From assembly GCA_000827325.1 (NCBI GenBank), contig KN832881.1, positions 766,616 through 830,615 on the forward strand: a DNA stretch of 64,000 bases, written 5' to 3'. This DNA comes from Oidiodendron maius Zn. Its lineage: Eukaryota; Ascomycota; Leotiomycetes; Myxotrichaceae. Below, one piece after another: positions 46,077-56,445 of the stretch. The number at the start of each line of letters is the position of its first letter. Position 1 is the stretch's first letter. Below the pieces are notes generated by a model, which worked only from the letters and a program-made list of their open reading frames with translations, had not been told where the DNA came from and made no database searches. A program made the translations under genes and the position numbers.

Positions 46077-47429
46077 CTAGGATGCGGACGCATCTGCTGC
46101 GAGAAGACGATTTCTCTCGTTAACTCGAACGGGTTCAAAAAACGGGTGTGCCATGGCTTCCTTTGCTGTCAAGCGATCCTACTAGACATTAGTATATTTT
46201 GGGTTTATGGGATGTTTGGAATCTACCTGGTGATCATATCGTAACAATTTATCGAGGAAGTCAATGGCTTCGTTCGAAACAAACTTCTGGTTCTCAGCGT
46301 TGACGAAGCTGTGCCAATTCTTCTTTGGGAATCGTCCTAGAATATCATCATACTGTTGGTCGAGGTCAATCTCATACTTATCGAGGTAGTCGAATAGATC
46401 CTCAGTACCAAGAACCTTGGCGATTTTGACCAACTGATCCGAGTTACTGTTTCCGTGGAAGAAAGGCTCCTTTCGGAAGATCATTGAGGCGAACATTGCG
46501 CCCAGCGACCACATGTCAAGTGAGTAGTCATACTCTTGGAAGTCAACAAGGAGCTCCGGGCCTTTGAAATATCTCGATGCAACTCGGACATTATATTCCG
46601 TCCCCTGGTGATAAAATTCCGCTAGGCCCCAATCGATAAGACGTAGCTAGACAATCTATCAGCTGATGAACTTGTTTTGGTCAAAGTCAGCTTACCTTTC
46701 GGTTTTCATGATCAATCATGACGTTATGAGGCTTGACATCTCGGTGCATTATGCCCTTGCTATGGCAGAAATCCAGTGCCTGAACAAGTTTAATAATCCC
46801 TTCTGACCAACGTTTCAATTGAAGCATACCTTCAAGAGCTCATAGATATAGTATCGGACATCGTAGTCGACAAATTTCGGGTAGAGACTTCGGAAATCGG
46901 TGTTGTTGACGTACTCGAAAATGAGGGATGGCGTTTTGCTCTGCGATAAGTATGAGTTGTTGTCCTTACTGTCGGAGAACGTAGGTTCGTCGCAAGATGG
47001 ATTGCTTATCCCAACTTTGGGAGTAGAGTCGGAGTTAGACATAGAAGAGAGCTTATTTACTTGGTTGTCCCGAACCACATCTAGCAACGCAACGATGTTT
47101 GGGCCGCCAGAGAGGTTTTGGAGAATCTTGATCTCCCTCTTTATCTTCTTCTTCTTAACCGGTTTTAGGACTTTAATGACACATTTCTGGTAGTTGACAA
47201 CGTTGATGCCCTCAAAGACCTCCGAGTATTTACCCCGCCCTATATCAAAGCATATTAGTATCAACTGCCTTCATAAGCACATGGGTCCGAAGCGGAGATG
47301 CTCTTCCAACATACCAATTTTGCGTACGACCTCGTAGTTTTCCAATACTCCCCACGTTATGTTCACACTGTCGTAGTCCCAGTATGCACGCGGCATCTGC
47401 TGGTTAACATCAGCATAGACACGCGCCAT
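46077..47429 (-). CDS. cka1: Casein kinase 2 alpha catalytic subunit
   Basis: Exons 47429-47315, 47239-47061, 46940-46830, 46778-46696 (start 46779), 46646-46227 and 46178-46077 give 336 aa, the normal CK2 alpha length. Clear signatures are [16 protein letters not shown], the basic [16 protein letters not shown], the catalytic [12 protein letters not shown], the characteristic [10 protein letters not shown] (DWG in place of DFG) and PFFHGNSN. The last exon supplies [18 protein letters not shown]. Intron 2 (46941-47060) is 120 nt, a multiple of three, and free of in-frame stops, so reading through would insert 40 residues between VVRDNQ and [10 protein letters not shown]. That point is ungapped in CK2 kinases generally, so it is called an intron. 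CK2 phosphorylates acidic Ser/Thr sites in nucleus and cytosol. Confidence 0.94.
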
Positions 47430-47861
47430 TTTGCAGCCGCCCTGCGAGGCAAGGCCCAGCGCAAGACGGGTAGTCACAGCAACTGGGGTTAATTCGCGAT
47501 CCCGAACGAGCGCGGAGTGATACCGTGTATCTTCACAGATTATTATTATGGGAGAGCGCCGCAGATAATCTTGTGAGATGTGGTCGTTATGAGAGGATTT
47601 GGGTGGAATGATAGGGAGGTGTTACGACGAGTTGATGTGCGCCAGGCTGAGCGAAGAGAAGGCCCCTCGCTAACCTAATCCATTCTAGCGTAAAAGGGAT
47701 CTCGAGACCTTGTATTTAAGGCAAAGAGTATACTGTACTACGTCTAAGTTTTTAGATCAGCTTATTTTGAGAGTGAAGCATTCCCCAGATAATTCTTCGC
47801 ACATGCCGAAGTTACAGTGAGATGAGATAAACTGATAGACTCGTCTAGATCCAGATCCAGC
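47430..47861. promoter_or_regulatory. Divergent promoter region cka1/rpp1
   Basis: 432 nt between the two diverging starts. No clear motif. Confidence 0.4.
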
Positions 47862-48836
47862 ATGCTCTACGATCTCAACATCCCTTGGTCTTTGGACCAA
47901 AACCCCTTTGAGCTTCAAAGAACGATATCCTTCCTCTCCGAATCAGGATATGATACTCTCGCTCTCAATCATGTAATTACCGGCGCTCTCCCATCTCAGA
48001 TCACAAACCCAATTCCCCATCCTCCGCCATTCTCAATCCCTCCAAAGACGGCCCTCCTCCGCCGTTGCACGCTGCTCATTACGGACCCCTCACTAAATCA
48101 TCGACTCCCCGCACTCGCTGCTGCATACGATATTCTTGCCCTCCGACCAACAACCGAAAAGGCATTCTTGGCGGCATGTCTAAATATTCCAGACCACAGC
48201 CTCATATCTCTCGACCTTACGCAACGATTCCCCTTCCACTTCAAACCTAAGCCTTTAATGACCGCAGTCAATCGAGGCGTTCTTTTCGAGATATGTTACG
48301 CGCAAGCTACGATGGAGGGTGGAGGAGCAAGAAGAAACTTCATTAGTAACTGCCTGGGCATAATAAGGGCTACGAAAGGGAGAGGTCTGGTGATCAGCAG
48401 CGAAGCGAAGAGTGTTCTCGGCGTCCGAGCACCAGCGGATGTGATAAACTTGATGGCTATCTGGGAACTAGGACGAGAGAAGGGAATGGAATCTCTCTCT
48501 GTGAATCCTAGAAGCTTGGTGGTCAATGAGAGGATAAAAAGAACATCGTTTAGAGGAGTAATTGCTGTTATTGATGGTGGTGAGAGGGAAGCTGGAAAGG
48601 GTATTTTAGCAGGAGCGGGGAAGAAAGGGCAAAGTAAGAGAAAAGTGGATGAGAAAGAAGCGAGCGGGGACAAAGCAGCGCCAAGGAGTAAAAGACAGGC
48701 AAAGAAGATGAAATTAGAGGCTTTGAAGGCCGAAAAGAATCCGTCGTCTGGGACGGCCGAAACTTCTGCGAAAGATTCATCTGGACATTCGGAGCCAAAT
48801 ACTCATAGCGCTATAGAATCCAATGGAAATGGATAA
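47862..48836 (+). CDS. rpp1: RNase P/MRP subunit p30 (Rpp1)
   Basis: A single exon encodes 324 aa. It is a nuclear protein subunit of RNase P and RNase MRP, which process tRNA 5' ends and pre-rRNA. The TIM-barrel start MLYDLNIPWSLDQNPFELQR and GYDTLALNH match the Rpp30 family, as do RRCTLLITDPSLNHR, FEICYAQATMEGGGARRNFI and SSEAKSVLGVRAPADVINLM. The last 90 residues are disordered and Lys-rich (KKGQSKRKVDEKEASGDK), as usual in fungal homologues. The ATG is the first in frame. Confidence 0.93.
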   Translation: MLYDLNIPWSLDQNPFELQRTISFLSESGYDTLALNHVITGALPSQITNPIPHPPPFSIPPKTALLRRCTLLITDPSLNHRLPALAAAYDILALRPTTEKAFLAACLNIPDHSLISLDLTQRFPFHFKPKPLMTAVNRGVLFEICYAQATMEGGGARRNFISNCLGIIRATKGRGLVISSEAKSVLGVRAPADVINLMAIWELGREKGMESLSVNPRSLVVNERIKRTSFRGVIAVIDGGEREAGKGILAGAGKKGQSKRKVDEKEASGDKAAPRSKRQAKKMKLEALKAEKNPSSGTAETSAKDSSGHSEPNTHSAIESNGNG

Positions 48837-48986
48837 TACTTGGGTATCTCCTATCATGCTACAGTAAAGTTGGTGATATTTACAATTAAAAGGTCGTGTC
48901 ACCTGGACCGACTCCAGGGTACAGAATATCCTTATAGATTTCTCTCCAAACGCCATTTCCTTTCCTTGCAAGTACCCTATTGTCCC

Positions 48987-50459
48987 TCAACTTAAAATCG
49001 TCGGCTGTGCAAGATTTCCGAGCACTAGGTTGCTTGTGAGCGAGAGGGTGTTGATGTCGACAGAGTCAGCCGTAGCTGTATCCACGGGAGCCAAAGGACT
49101 CCCAACATTTGTGCTTATCGCAGAGGATGTAACAGATAATAAACTTGAAGTAGTTGAGTCCGTACTCAAGATAGATGAGGTTGTTGAGACAGTCAAAGTA
49201 GTCGTGCTCTCCGTTGTGACGGAAGTCGTAGTGCTTTCCGTTATCAAGGAGGTTGTCGAGCTCGTAGTAAAGTCGAGCGGTGCGGGTGACGATGTTCCTG
49301 CCTGGGCAACGCTTTGAACCCCTGTGTCGGCTGCCAATGTTGTTGTTGATAGTGAACTGGTGGTACTTCCTGCAATCGAACCTGGAATACTTGGTAATCC
49401 TGTAGCTGCCACTAAACTGGCAGGGAGAGAAATAGTGGATGCAGGAATTGTAATAGCAGCTGGGAGGTCTGAAGGTATGCCTTGAGCGGCGGACACGACA
49501 GTTTGCAGCGTTGTAGGCGAAATTTGAGGTGCTACTGGAACTGCTGTAATGTTGCTTGATGAAAATGAGCCCGCACCACAGAGACACACGCAATTGCACT
49601 CTCCATTCGAAAGCGGAGTTCCGGATCCAACTGCTACAGCACCAGCAGATCCGACCACAGGAGCAGGTACTAACCCATGTTAGTTGATACTTGTACGTCG
49701 TGATAAGAAGATCCTGGACTTGCCTGAAGCAGGGCTGGGTGCAGCTGGAGGTGCAACTTGAGATGCAATTTGAGATGCAACTTGAGAGGGAACCTGAGAT
49801 GCAGCTGGGACATTAACTTGAGTTGATGCAGTTGCAGAGTCAGTAATAGTGCTGTTAACTATGGCAAATGTCGTAGATGGAAGTGCTTGGGTAACGACCT
49901 CGGTGGAAGGTAGTACAGCAGCTGGGGTATCGGCGGCCAACGTTGTAGTGACTGTGGTGAATTGAGTAACAGTTGCCACACCGCCGCTGACTTGCGTCAT
50001 GACAGAGAACTGGACGCCGCTATCAAAGTTAGACATAGCCTTAGTAGGCCCGGTGTTATCACATACCCAAATCCAGTGCTTCCCAGAGTCACTATTTCAG
50101 TAATTGTCGCATCAGCATTTCCCCCTTTGCCTCCACCTGTTTCGCCGATGCCTTCTATCTGACCTCCATTTATCTCAATACATAATCCTTCTGATATCTC
50201 TCCTGCCTGTCTCGCATTGATCTCAATGCATTGCCCTGACCCTAAGTTACTGGATGACCCTGTACCCTCCGGTACACTGCTGACATTTTTCGCGACATTG
50301 AGATTATGTCCTGGGCTATGCTCGTGTCCCTGGCTGCGATCGTGAGCCTGGCAACGGTCAGCATGAGATGAGAGATTCTTATATGGATAAGAGTCATACG
50401 TATGCCAAAGTCAAGAGACCTGCTGTAGCTAGCAGCGACGCTTTTGAGAGCATCACCAT
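48987..50459 (-). CDS. Secreted Ser/Thr-rich protein, 4 exons, GC-AG intron
   Basis: Exons 50459-50400, 50347-50067, 50019-49724 and 49669-48987 give 439 aa. The start MVMLSKASLLATAGLLTLAYA is a signal peptide, with cleavage probably before HD. A Gly-rich region follows, with two cysteine-containing GQCIEIN and GLCIEIN repeats. The remainder is very Ser/Thr-rich, as in O-glycosylated wall or surface proteins, with a Cys-rich CNCVCLCG knot near residue 230. The C-terminus is not a clear GPI signal. The third intron starts GCAAGT, has a CAACTAAC branch and ends GGTTAG. A GT alternative four bases later puts the rest in another frame of less typical composition. Function is unknown. Confidence 0.75.
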
Positions 50460-51336
50460 ATTTAGGACTATGCTCCTTACAACCCGTTAACCACAGGTTC
50501 TAGCTTCTTCAGGAGCAGGATGGAAATAAAGCGCAATGCTGAATAAAAATTGTAGTGTTTAAAAAGAAGCGTGACCGGCAGCTGTAGAAGAAATTCAATA
50601 GAAGAGGATCCAAATGAATGTAAGGCGAGAGGCTGGAAAGTTAAGAAACAGATCCAACATCGTTCGCAACAACTTTGCGCTTGGGTAGCAAGATGGTACC
50701 CTCAATGCGGGAAACTAGAGGTAAAGTAACAAATGAATAGGAAAGCATAAAATTTAAGATCAGATGAGATGAGGAATTCGTCACCCAAACGACCGCCGTA
50801 TCTTTGTGGTCTTGGAGAGAGGGCGTTTCAACTTCGTGGTGCCAGGAGCAGCCCCGGGCGGAAGTTACGACAGCCTCGAATACGCGAATATAAATGGCCA
50901 GTCAACATCGGAGGCTCAATGGCCGTCTTGGCCAAGAGTCTCATCAGAGTCTGGGATGCCTGTACATCATACGCGGTCGAGCCCCAAATTGCAAAGGCAA
51001 GACGTCTGAGGTTTCAGGAGCTTAAGCGAGCCTGGCGGGTGGAGATTCGGTTAGGGGTGGTGGGGGGTGCAAAGTGAAGATTGCCGAGTAAACCTTCGTG
51101 ACGAGGAACCTGCCTACATAATTATATTTCAACTTCAAGGAGGCTCCAATTTCCCGGCAATTCTTTCTAAACTTCGCTCTTCACTGGTAGGGCCGATATA
51201 TTTTCAATTAGCGCTAACGCTATTTTCCTTTTGGAGGTCTACTCGGTCCTCGTAGCATCGTGCGTGGTCTTGGCCACCCACATCAGAGCTTTCAGAGAAG
51301 ATTCCTTTCTGATAATTAATAGTCTAATAGGCCAAA
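50460..51336. other. Gap between the Ser/Thr-rich gene and the GFA gene
   Basis: Divergent spacer holding both promoters. Short frames on the + strand at 50769-51077 look unconvincing. No motif was identified. Confidence 0.4.
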
Positions 51337-51903
51337 ATGGATGCGTCCTGTCAGTGTGGCACCATCGCATTCAAGACCCCCCTACCAAAACCCCTAGCAC
51401 TCTATATCTGCCACTGCTTGGAGTGCCGCCACCAGTCATCATCCGCGTTCGGTATCTCCGCCATATTTCCCAAATTTCCTTTGCCATGTAAAGAAATGTT
51501 GTCATGCTATTCGTGCGTCTCTCCACTTTACTCTTTATTGTCACGTCATTCAGATGACTGTCCATATCCTATGTCAATTTATTGATATAGGTACTGATGA
51601 GAGTAGAAGGTCCACGGATTCTGGAAATCAACTTGACTGTTACTTTTGTAAAAAGTGTGGGTCACGTATTGTCCACTCCACTCCTGGCAAGGACATTGTT
51701 TCTATCAAGGGTGGCTGCATCGAGGGTTTAGATTGGACAGATGCTATTCATATTTGGTGTAAGAGAGCTGGTGAGTTCTTTTATAACGCAAACAGAAACC
51801 CCCCAGACTAGTAAAATTCTACGCAGAATACTTAGGGCTAACTGTGTAAGTGGTGCCTATCCCCGAAGATGCCCAGAGATATGAGGAAGAGCCAGACGAA
51901 TGA
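51337..51903 (+). CDS. GFA/CENP-V-family zinc protein
   Basis: Exons 51337-51512, 51607-51770 and 51851-51903 encode 130 aa. The fold binds zinc through Cys pairs, seen here as CQCGTI, CHCLECRHQ and CKKCGSRIVH. The family includes glutathione-dependent formaldehyde-activating enzyme and CENP-V; substrates of most fungal members are unknown. Intron 1 (94 nt, donor GTGCGT, acceptor AGTAG at 51606) joins LSCYS to RSTDSGNQLDCYF. Intron 2 (donor GTGAGT, branch GGCTAAC, acceptor TGTAAG) joins WCKRA to VVPIPEDAQRYEEEPDE. Both junctions restore the usual family sequence. Confidence 0.88.
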
Positions 51904-51987
51904 GATTTGTGAATGATAAATTACTTTTAAGGCCTTAGTATAATAACGGACCAACAAGGTGTGCTAGTAACAATGGATATGACAAGA

Positions 51988-52788
51988 TCAAGCCATGCCT
52001 CCGTTAACCCTCAGGTTCTGCCCTGTCATCCATCCGCTACTTGGACCACTCACAAATGCAACGACTTGTGCAATGTCCTCAGGTGTGCCTAGACGACCTT
52101 GAGGATTTAATCCGGCAATGAACTTCAGCATTTGCTCACTCTTGCCTTTTAAAAATAAATCCGTTGCTGTTGGTCCGGGTGAGACGCAATTGACCATTAT
52201 TCCTTTTCTAGCAAGGTCTTTTGACATCACTCGAGTCATTTGCTCAATAGCTCCCTTGGAACTGCAATAGGCCAAGTAATTGGGCGTGACGGTGGACGCA
52301 GTGCAGATTGTTGTGCCAAAAAAGATGATGCGTCCGCCCGAACTCATATGAGGAACAGCTTTCTATGGTGAATCAGTATAAGCTTTCCTTGGTGGCGTTC
52401 CTTATATACTAACCTGGGCAAGAAACAAAGGTCCCTTAACATTCAAAGCGAATGTCGCATCATAGATAGCCTCGGTGGTTTTGTCCAACTCATTTAGGTG
52501 CATCACGGCAGCACATGCGACGATGATATCGATTTTGCCAAACTTTTGAACTGTTCCATCTACCAGTTTACCAATCTCCTCAATGTTTCCTGCGTCTGCC
52601 TTGATCGCCAGAGCTTTATCGGCACCGATCTGAGCGACGACCTCATTGGCTTCTGCTGCTGAATTGGCATAATTCACGACAACTTTGGCTCCATCTGCGG
52701 CAAGCTGTAACACTGTAGCTCTCCCGATGCCTCTGGAGCCTCCGGTGACAATGGCGACTTTGCCGTCTAAGGGTTTGGCGGAAGACAT
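51988..52788 (-). CDS. Short-chain dehydrogenase/reductase
   Basis: Exons 52788-52414 and 52362-51988 give 249 aa. The Rossmann motif TGGSRGIGRAT lies near residue 15 and the catalytic YCSSK follows a Ser-containing strand, so NAD(P)H-dependent oxidoreductase activity is likely. The 51-nt intron (GTTAGT...CATAG) joins GPLFLAQ to KAVPHMSSGG. The C-terminus SGWMTGQNLRVNGGMA is typical of the classical SDR family close to ketoacyl-ACP and versicolorin-type reductases. Substrate is not assignable. It diverges from the TFIIS gene. Confidence 0.9.
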
Positions 52789-53549
52789 GTTTTTATCCCG
52801 AAGAGAAAATAAAATGATAGTTGAGTGTCAAAAGGAGTAACTGCAATTGCAATTGAATTATGTTTTAATGTGGGTAGCTCTGGAACTTGAATTTATACTT
52901 GAACATACCATTAAAAATGTAGATGGGGGCGTGATGACGATGCATTGCATATCGGACATATGTAAACCTTAGTTCAGGTAACCCCGCGGAAATAAAGTCA
53001 AATCCTCAAATCCTCAAATGACATAAACAACACCATAGAAGTTAAGCTTGTAGGCACGGTCTTAAGTATTTAACTCCGGGATGTTCAGTAGGCAATCCTA
53101 CGTGACGCAACTTACCCAAAATTAATTGGCATATTTGAAAGCGGAAACTGAAATCGGCACGCCCTCCGATTTTCCATATCTAATGAGAGATTTAAGGCTC
53201 AAGATGCCACGGGTCGGCATCTATCAAGTCGCGTGATTTGAACCTTACCTAATAATTCGAGTTAGAGTGAAATAGGAATGACGCCGCCAGTTAGCCGACA
53301 AGGACCAACGAGGCTGCGGAAGTGCATTTCGCCGTTGATATCCAGAACCCTCATCCACGCTGTGTACCATCAACCGTCCTTCTTGCTAGCTTCTGACGTA
53401 AGGGTTATACGACTACCTTCAGCATCTTCGTTCCGTCAACTGAGTTTGACCCTGTGGAGCGACCAGTCTAGTCCTTGCCGACCCTTAAGCAAGGCCTCGT
53501 GAGCTACTACCTTTCTCGCACGTCCCCGCCACGACCGATACAAGCAACC
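52789..53549. promoter_or_regulatory. Divergent spacer between SDR and TFIIS genes
   Basis: 761 nt, AT-rich near the SDR side. No gene seen. Probable 5' leaders of both genes. Confidence 0.4.
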
Positions 53550-54588
53550 ATGGACCAGCGCGAACTAGACTCTCGCATAAAAGCTCTGCAGAAGGCAATA
53601 GCTGAGAAAGAGCCAGTGCCAAACGTGCTCACTATCATGGAGATGCTGAAGAACAATGTGAACCCCACGGAAGAGCTTCTAAGGGTACGTGACGTCGCTG
53701 CTGAGCGCCTACCTGACTTCTGGATGCAGAAGAGATGAAATATCCACCCTGTGTGCCATCAAACAAGGAATTAACACATCTCTAGGCGACCAAGGCTGGT
53801 ATGATTGTAGCAAAGCAGCGCGCAAACCCGAACAAAGATATTGCGCGACTGGCTTCGGAAATCGTCTCAAAGTGGAGAAAGACTGTGGAGGCAGAAAAGG
53901 CTAAGAAGTTAAAAATTACAGCCTCATCCCCGCCAAAGAATGGGGCAGCATCATCGCCGGCGCCACAAGCTGAGATAAAGGGTTTTGTTGGTGATAGCTC
54001 GAAGAGGAGATGGGAGACAGATAAGGTCGATACCAAGAGGACAGGCATTCCATCCCGAGATGCATGCGTTGGTCTCATCTACAACGGCCTCTGCTTTATG
54101 TCCCATGAGTCTTCAGCTTCAATTATTGTCAAAGCCATGGAAGTGGAGCAGGCTGCTTTCGACACATTTAAGGGCGACAATACAGATTACCGCAGCAAAC
54201 TACGTTCCCTCTTCCAAAACCTCAAGACCGTCAGCAACCGGGAACTTGGTCAGCGGGTCATGTCTGGCGAAATAACCCCTTCTCAATTCGTTGTCATGAA
54301 CCAGGACGAATTGAAATCTGCCGACCGTCGAAAGGCAGATGAGAAGCTAAATAAGGAAAACCTATTGAAGGCACAGGTGCCTACAGAGGATAAAAGTGTC
54401 AGTGATGCCTTGAAGTGTGGAAGATGCGGCCAGAAGAAAGTCAGCTACACTCAAGCACAGACTCGTAGTGCAGATGAACCTATGACCACATTTTGTGAAT
54501 GCACAGTTTGCGGCAACAGGTGGAAAGTATGCATGTCCTTTATCTTATTTCTATATGTTCTGTCTAACACTCGGTACAGTTCTCGTGA
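53550..54588 (+). CDS. dst1: Transcription elongation factor TFIIS
   Basis: Exons 53550-53684, 53786-54526 and 54580-54588 encode 294 aa. It binds RNA polymerase II and stimulates transcript cleavage to restart stalled complexes. The N-terminal LW domain (MDQRELDSRIKALQKAIAEK, then KDIARLASEIVSKWRK) precedes the central polymerase-binding domain (DYRSKLRSLFQNLKTVSNRE). The C-terminal zinc ribbon holds CGRCGQ, the acidic QTRSADEPMT hairpin and CECTVCGNRWKFS. The RSADEP motif contains the catalytic Asp-Glu. The last exon contributes only Phe-Ser-stop (donor GTATGC, branch GTCTAAC, acceptor TACAG), exactly the family's normal end. Confidence 0.95.
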
Positions 54589-54884
54589 AGCCTTGAAGCC
54601 GCTGACCGTTACGCGTGCCAAGCACTTCTTTTCGTGGTACACTTTTATGGATGGCTTACGGGGTTCCGGTTTTGATTTAGCAGTGGCGCCTGCATGCTCA
54701 CCAACAGCAAGATCAATCACGATGGAAAGAGCGAACAAAGTTTATGGATTTTATACCACAGCAAAATCTTCAATTCGGAAATTATGTCCTTCGCTTCCCT
54801 CTATGACGGAGCAAGTCACATAATATAAAGTTTTGCTTAGACAAGAATGCACTGTAATATACAATTAATACTCTATATAACGCC

Positions 54885-56278
54885 TCAACATGCGTCCTGG
54901 ATATCAAGTAAGGTTGCCAAGTCTGCTTGGTCATGTTCTTTCTCCAGACCAATCTCCCCTATTTTTTTCCAGAATTTAGTGAGATGTCTTGTTCCACTAT
55001 CGCATAATATTGTGACAACTCGGCTGCCTTCTGGCATTTGGAGAGCAGTCACTACAGCTGCGACACAGTTCACAGCGCTGCTGCTCCCAACAAATATGCC
55101 ATCTTTTTCTACCAACCACCGCGCCATCTTCATTGCCTGCAAATCACTGACCTTAACAGCGTCATCAATTAATTCTCTCCCGGCCTCGAAGTTTTCAGTG
55201 ATTCTGTTAATCCCAATGCCCTCCACGATTGTATCAACTTGCTGTCGACGTCTTGTGCCTTCTCGCTCGGTACTAGAGAACATCACTCCATACTTAATCT
55301 TGTTGAATAGTCCACTACCTTCTGGATCGGCAAGAACAACTTTCAAGTCTTTACCCATGCCCATGTGCTGCTTCAAATGCATGGCAACCCCTGATATTGT
55401 GCCACCAGTTCCAGCGCCTGATACGAACGCATTGATCTACGTAGAAGTCTTAGTACATTTACTCATTCAAGTTTGCATTTCCGGGTATGTACCTGTCCGC
55501 CGGTCTGTTGATATATCTCAGGACCTGTGGTTTGCAAATGTGCTGTATAATTGGCCACCGACTCGAACTGATCTGCGAAGAAGCCTTTACCAGCATCATT
55601 TCCAGATGCTGTTTGTTGTCTTGCCCTCGTTGCTGCAAGATTGACAAAGTGTTCAGTAGACGTGATGGGAGCTGGCATGACTCTTTCAACAGTTGCCCCC
55701 AAATGATGCAGCAAGTCAGATTTTTCTGTACTCTGATCATTGGGCATACATATGTAAGCTTTGTAACCCCTTGCCCGCGCCAATGTTGCAAGTGATATGC
55801 CAGTGGACCCAACAGTGCCTTCATATATAGTGTCTCCTTGTCCGGGGGTCAGAAGCCCCGCCTCCTCTGCCATCTTTATCATATTCAAGGCCACCCTATC
55901 TTTTGGACTCCCTCCAGCTCCATTAAGGAATTCTGCCTTTGCAAGGATCGTGCGGCCCGTTGCTTCAGACAAACTTTTGATCTTAAATAGCGGTGTATTG
56001 CCAATGCATCCCTCTATCCCCTCTGGTATATGTGGCAGCGGCGCACCTACTATAGATTGACGTTTCTGAGTACGGTCTTCGAGACTCACAGGGGCTATGA
56101 CGGCACTCAAGGGGCGATACTCTGAGAAGGTGCCCCGCTTAGATCTCCGCCGCCGTTGATATCTGCTTTCGAGATCTGAATAGAAATCCTTGAAGCCCAA
56201 GGTCAGGAGGATGCCCGCCACGAAGGCAGCTGCAATGGCAGCGGTACCGTAGGCTTTGGGATGATTGCTCATAGACAT
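54885..56278 (-). CDS. Membrane-anchored cysteine synthase-like protein (Mcy1 type)
   Basis: Exons 56278-55493 and 55436-54885 give 445 aa. The N-terminus has one membrane segment (AYGTAAIAAAFVAGILLTLGF) followed by a basic RRRRSKRG, the layout of the yeast Mcy1/YGR012W type placed on the mitochondrial outer membrane. The PLP enzyme core shows GAGGSPKDRVALNMI (Lys of the Schiff base), EGTVGSTGISLA and the GAGTGGTISG phosphate loop. The 56-nt intron (GTACAT...CTACGTAG) joins QTGGQ to INAFVSGAGTGG. It is predicted to make cysteine from O-acetylserine or a related substrate. Activity is unproven. It diverges from the methyltransferase gene across 167 nt. Confidence 0.9.
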
Positions 56279-56445
56279 GTCTTTACCGTAATCGACTCAT
56301 CGTTGTGCGACTCAACACGGCTGTTGTGTTTGCAGGAAAGTCGAAGGTCCCACAGTTGGCATCCTTGCCGAAGCTTGGACTCTGCGCATTCTAATAAATC
56401 GCGTGAAGCTCCCTGCACCTCCATTTCCACAAAAAATACTATCAT

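Noticed and set aside
49066-49599. Open minus-strand frame with Ser/Tyr/Asn-rich translation
   Set aside because: It overlaps the Ser/Thr-rich exon in another frame; the GC-AG junction and composition favour the frame annotated.
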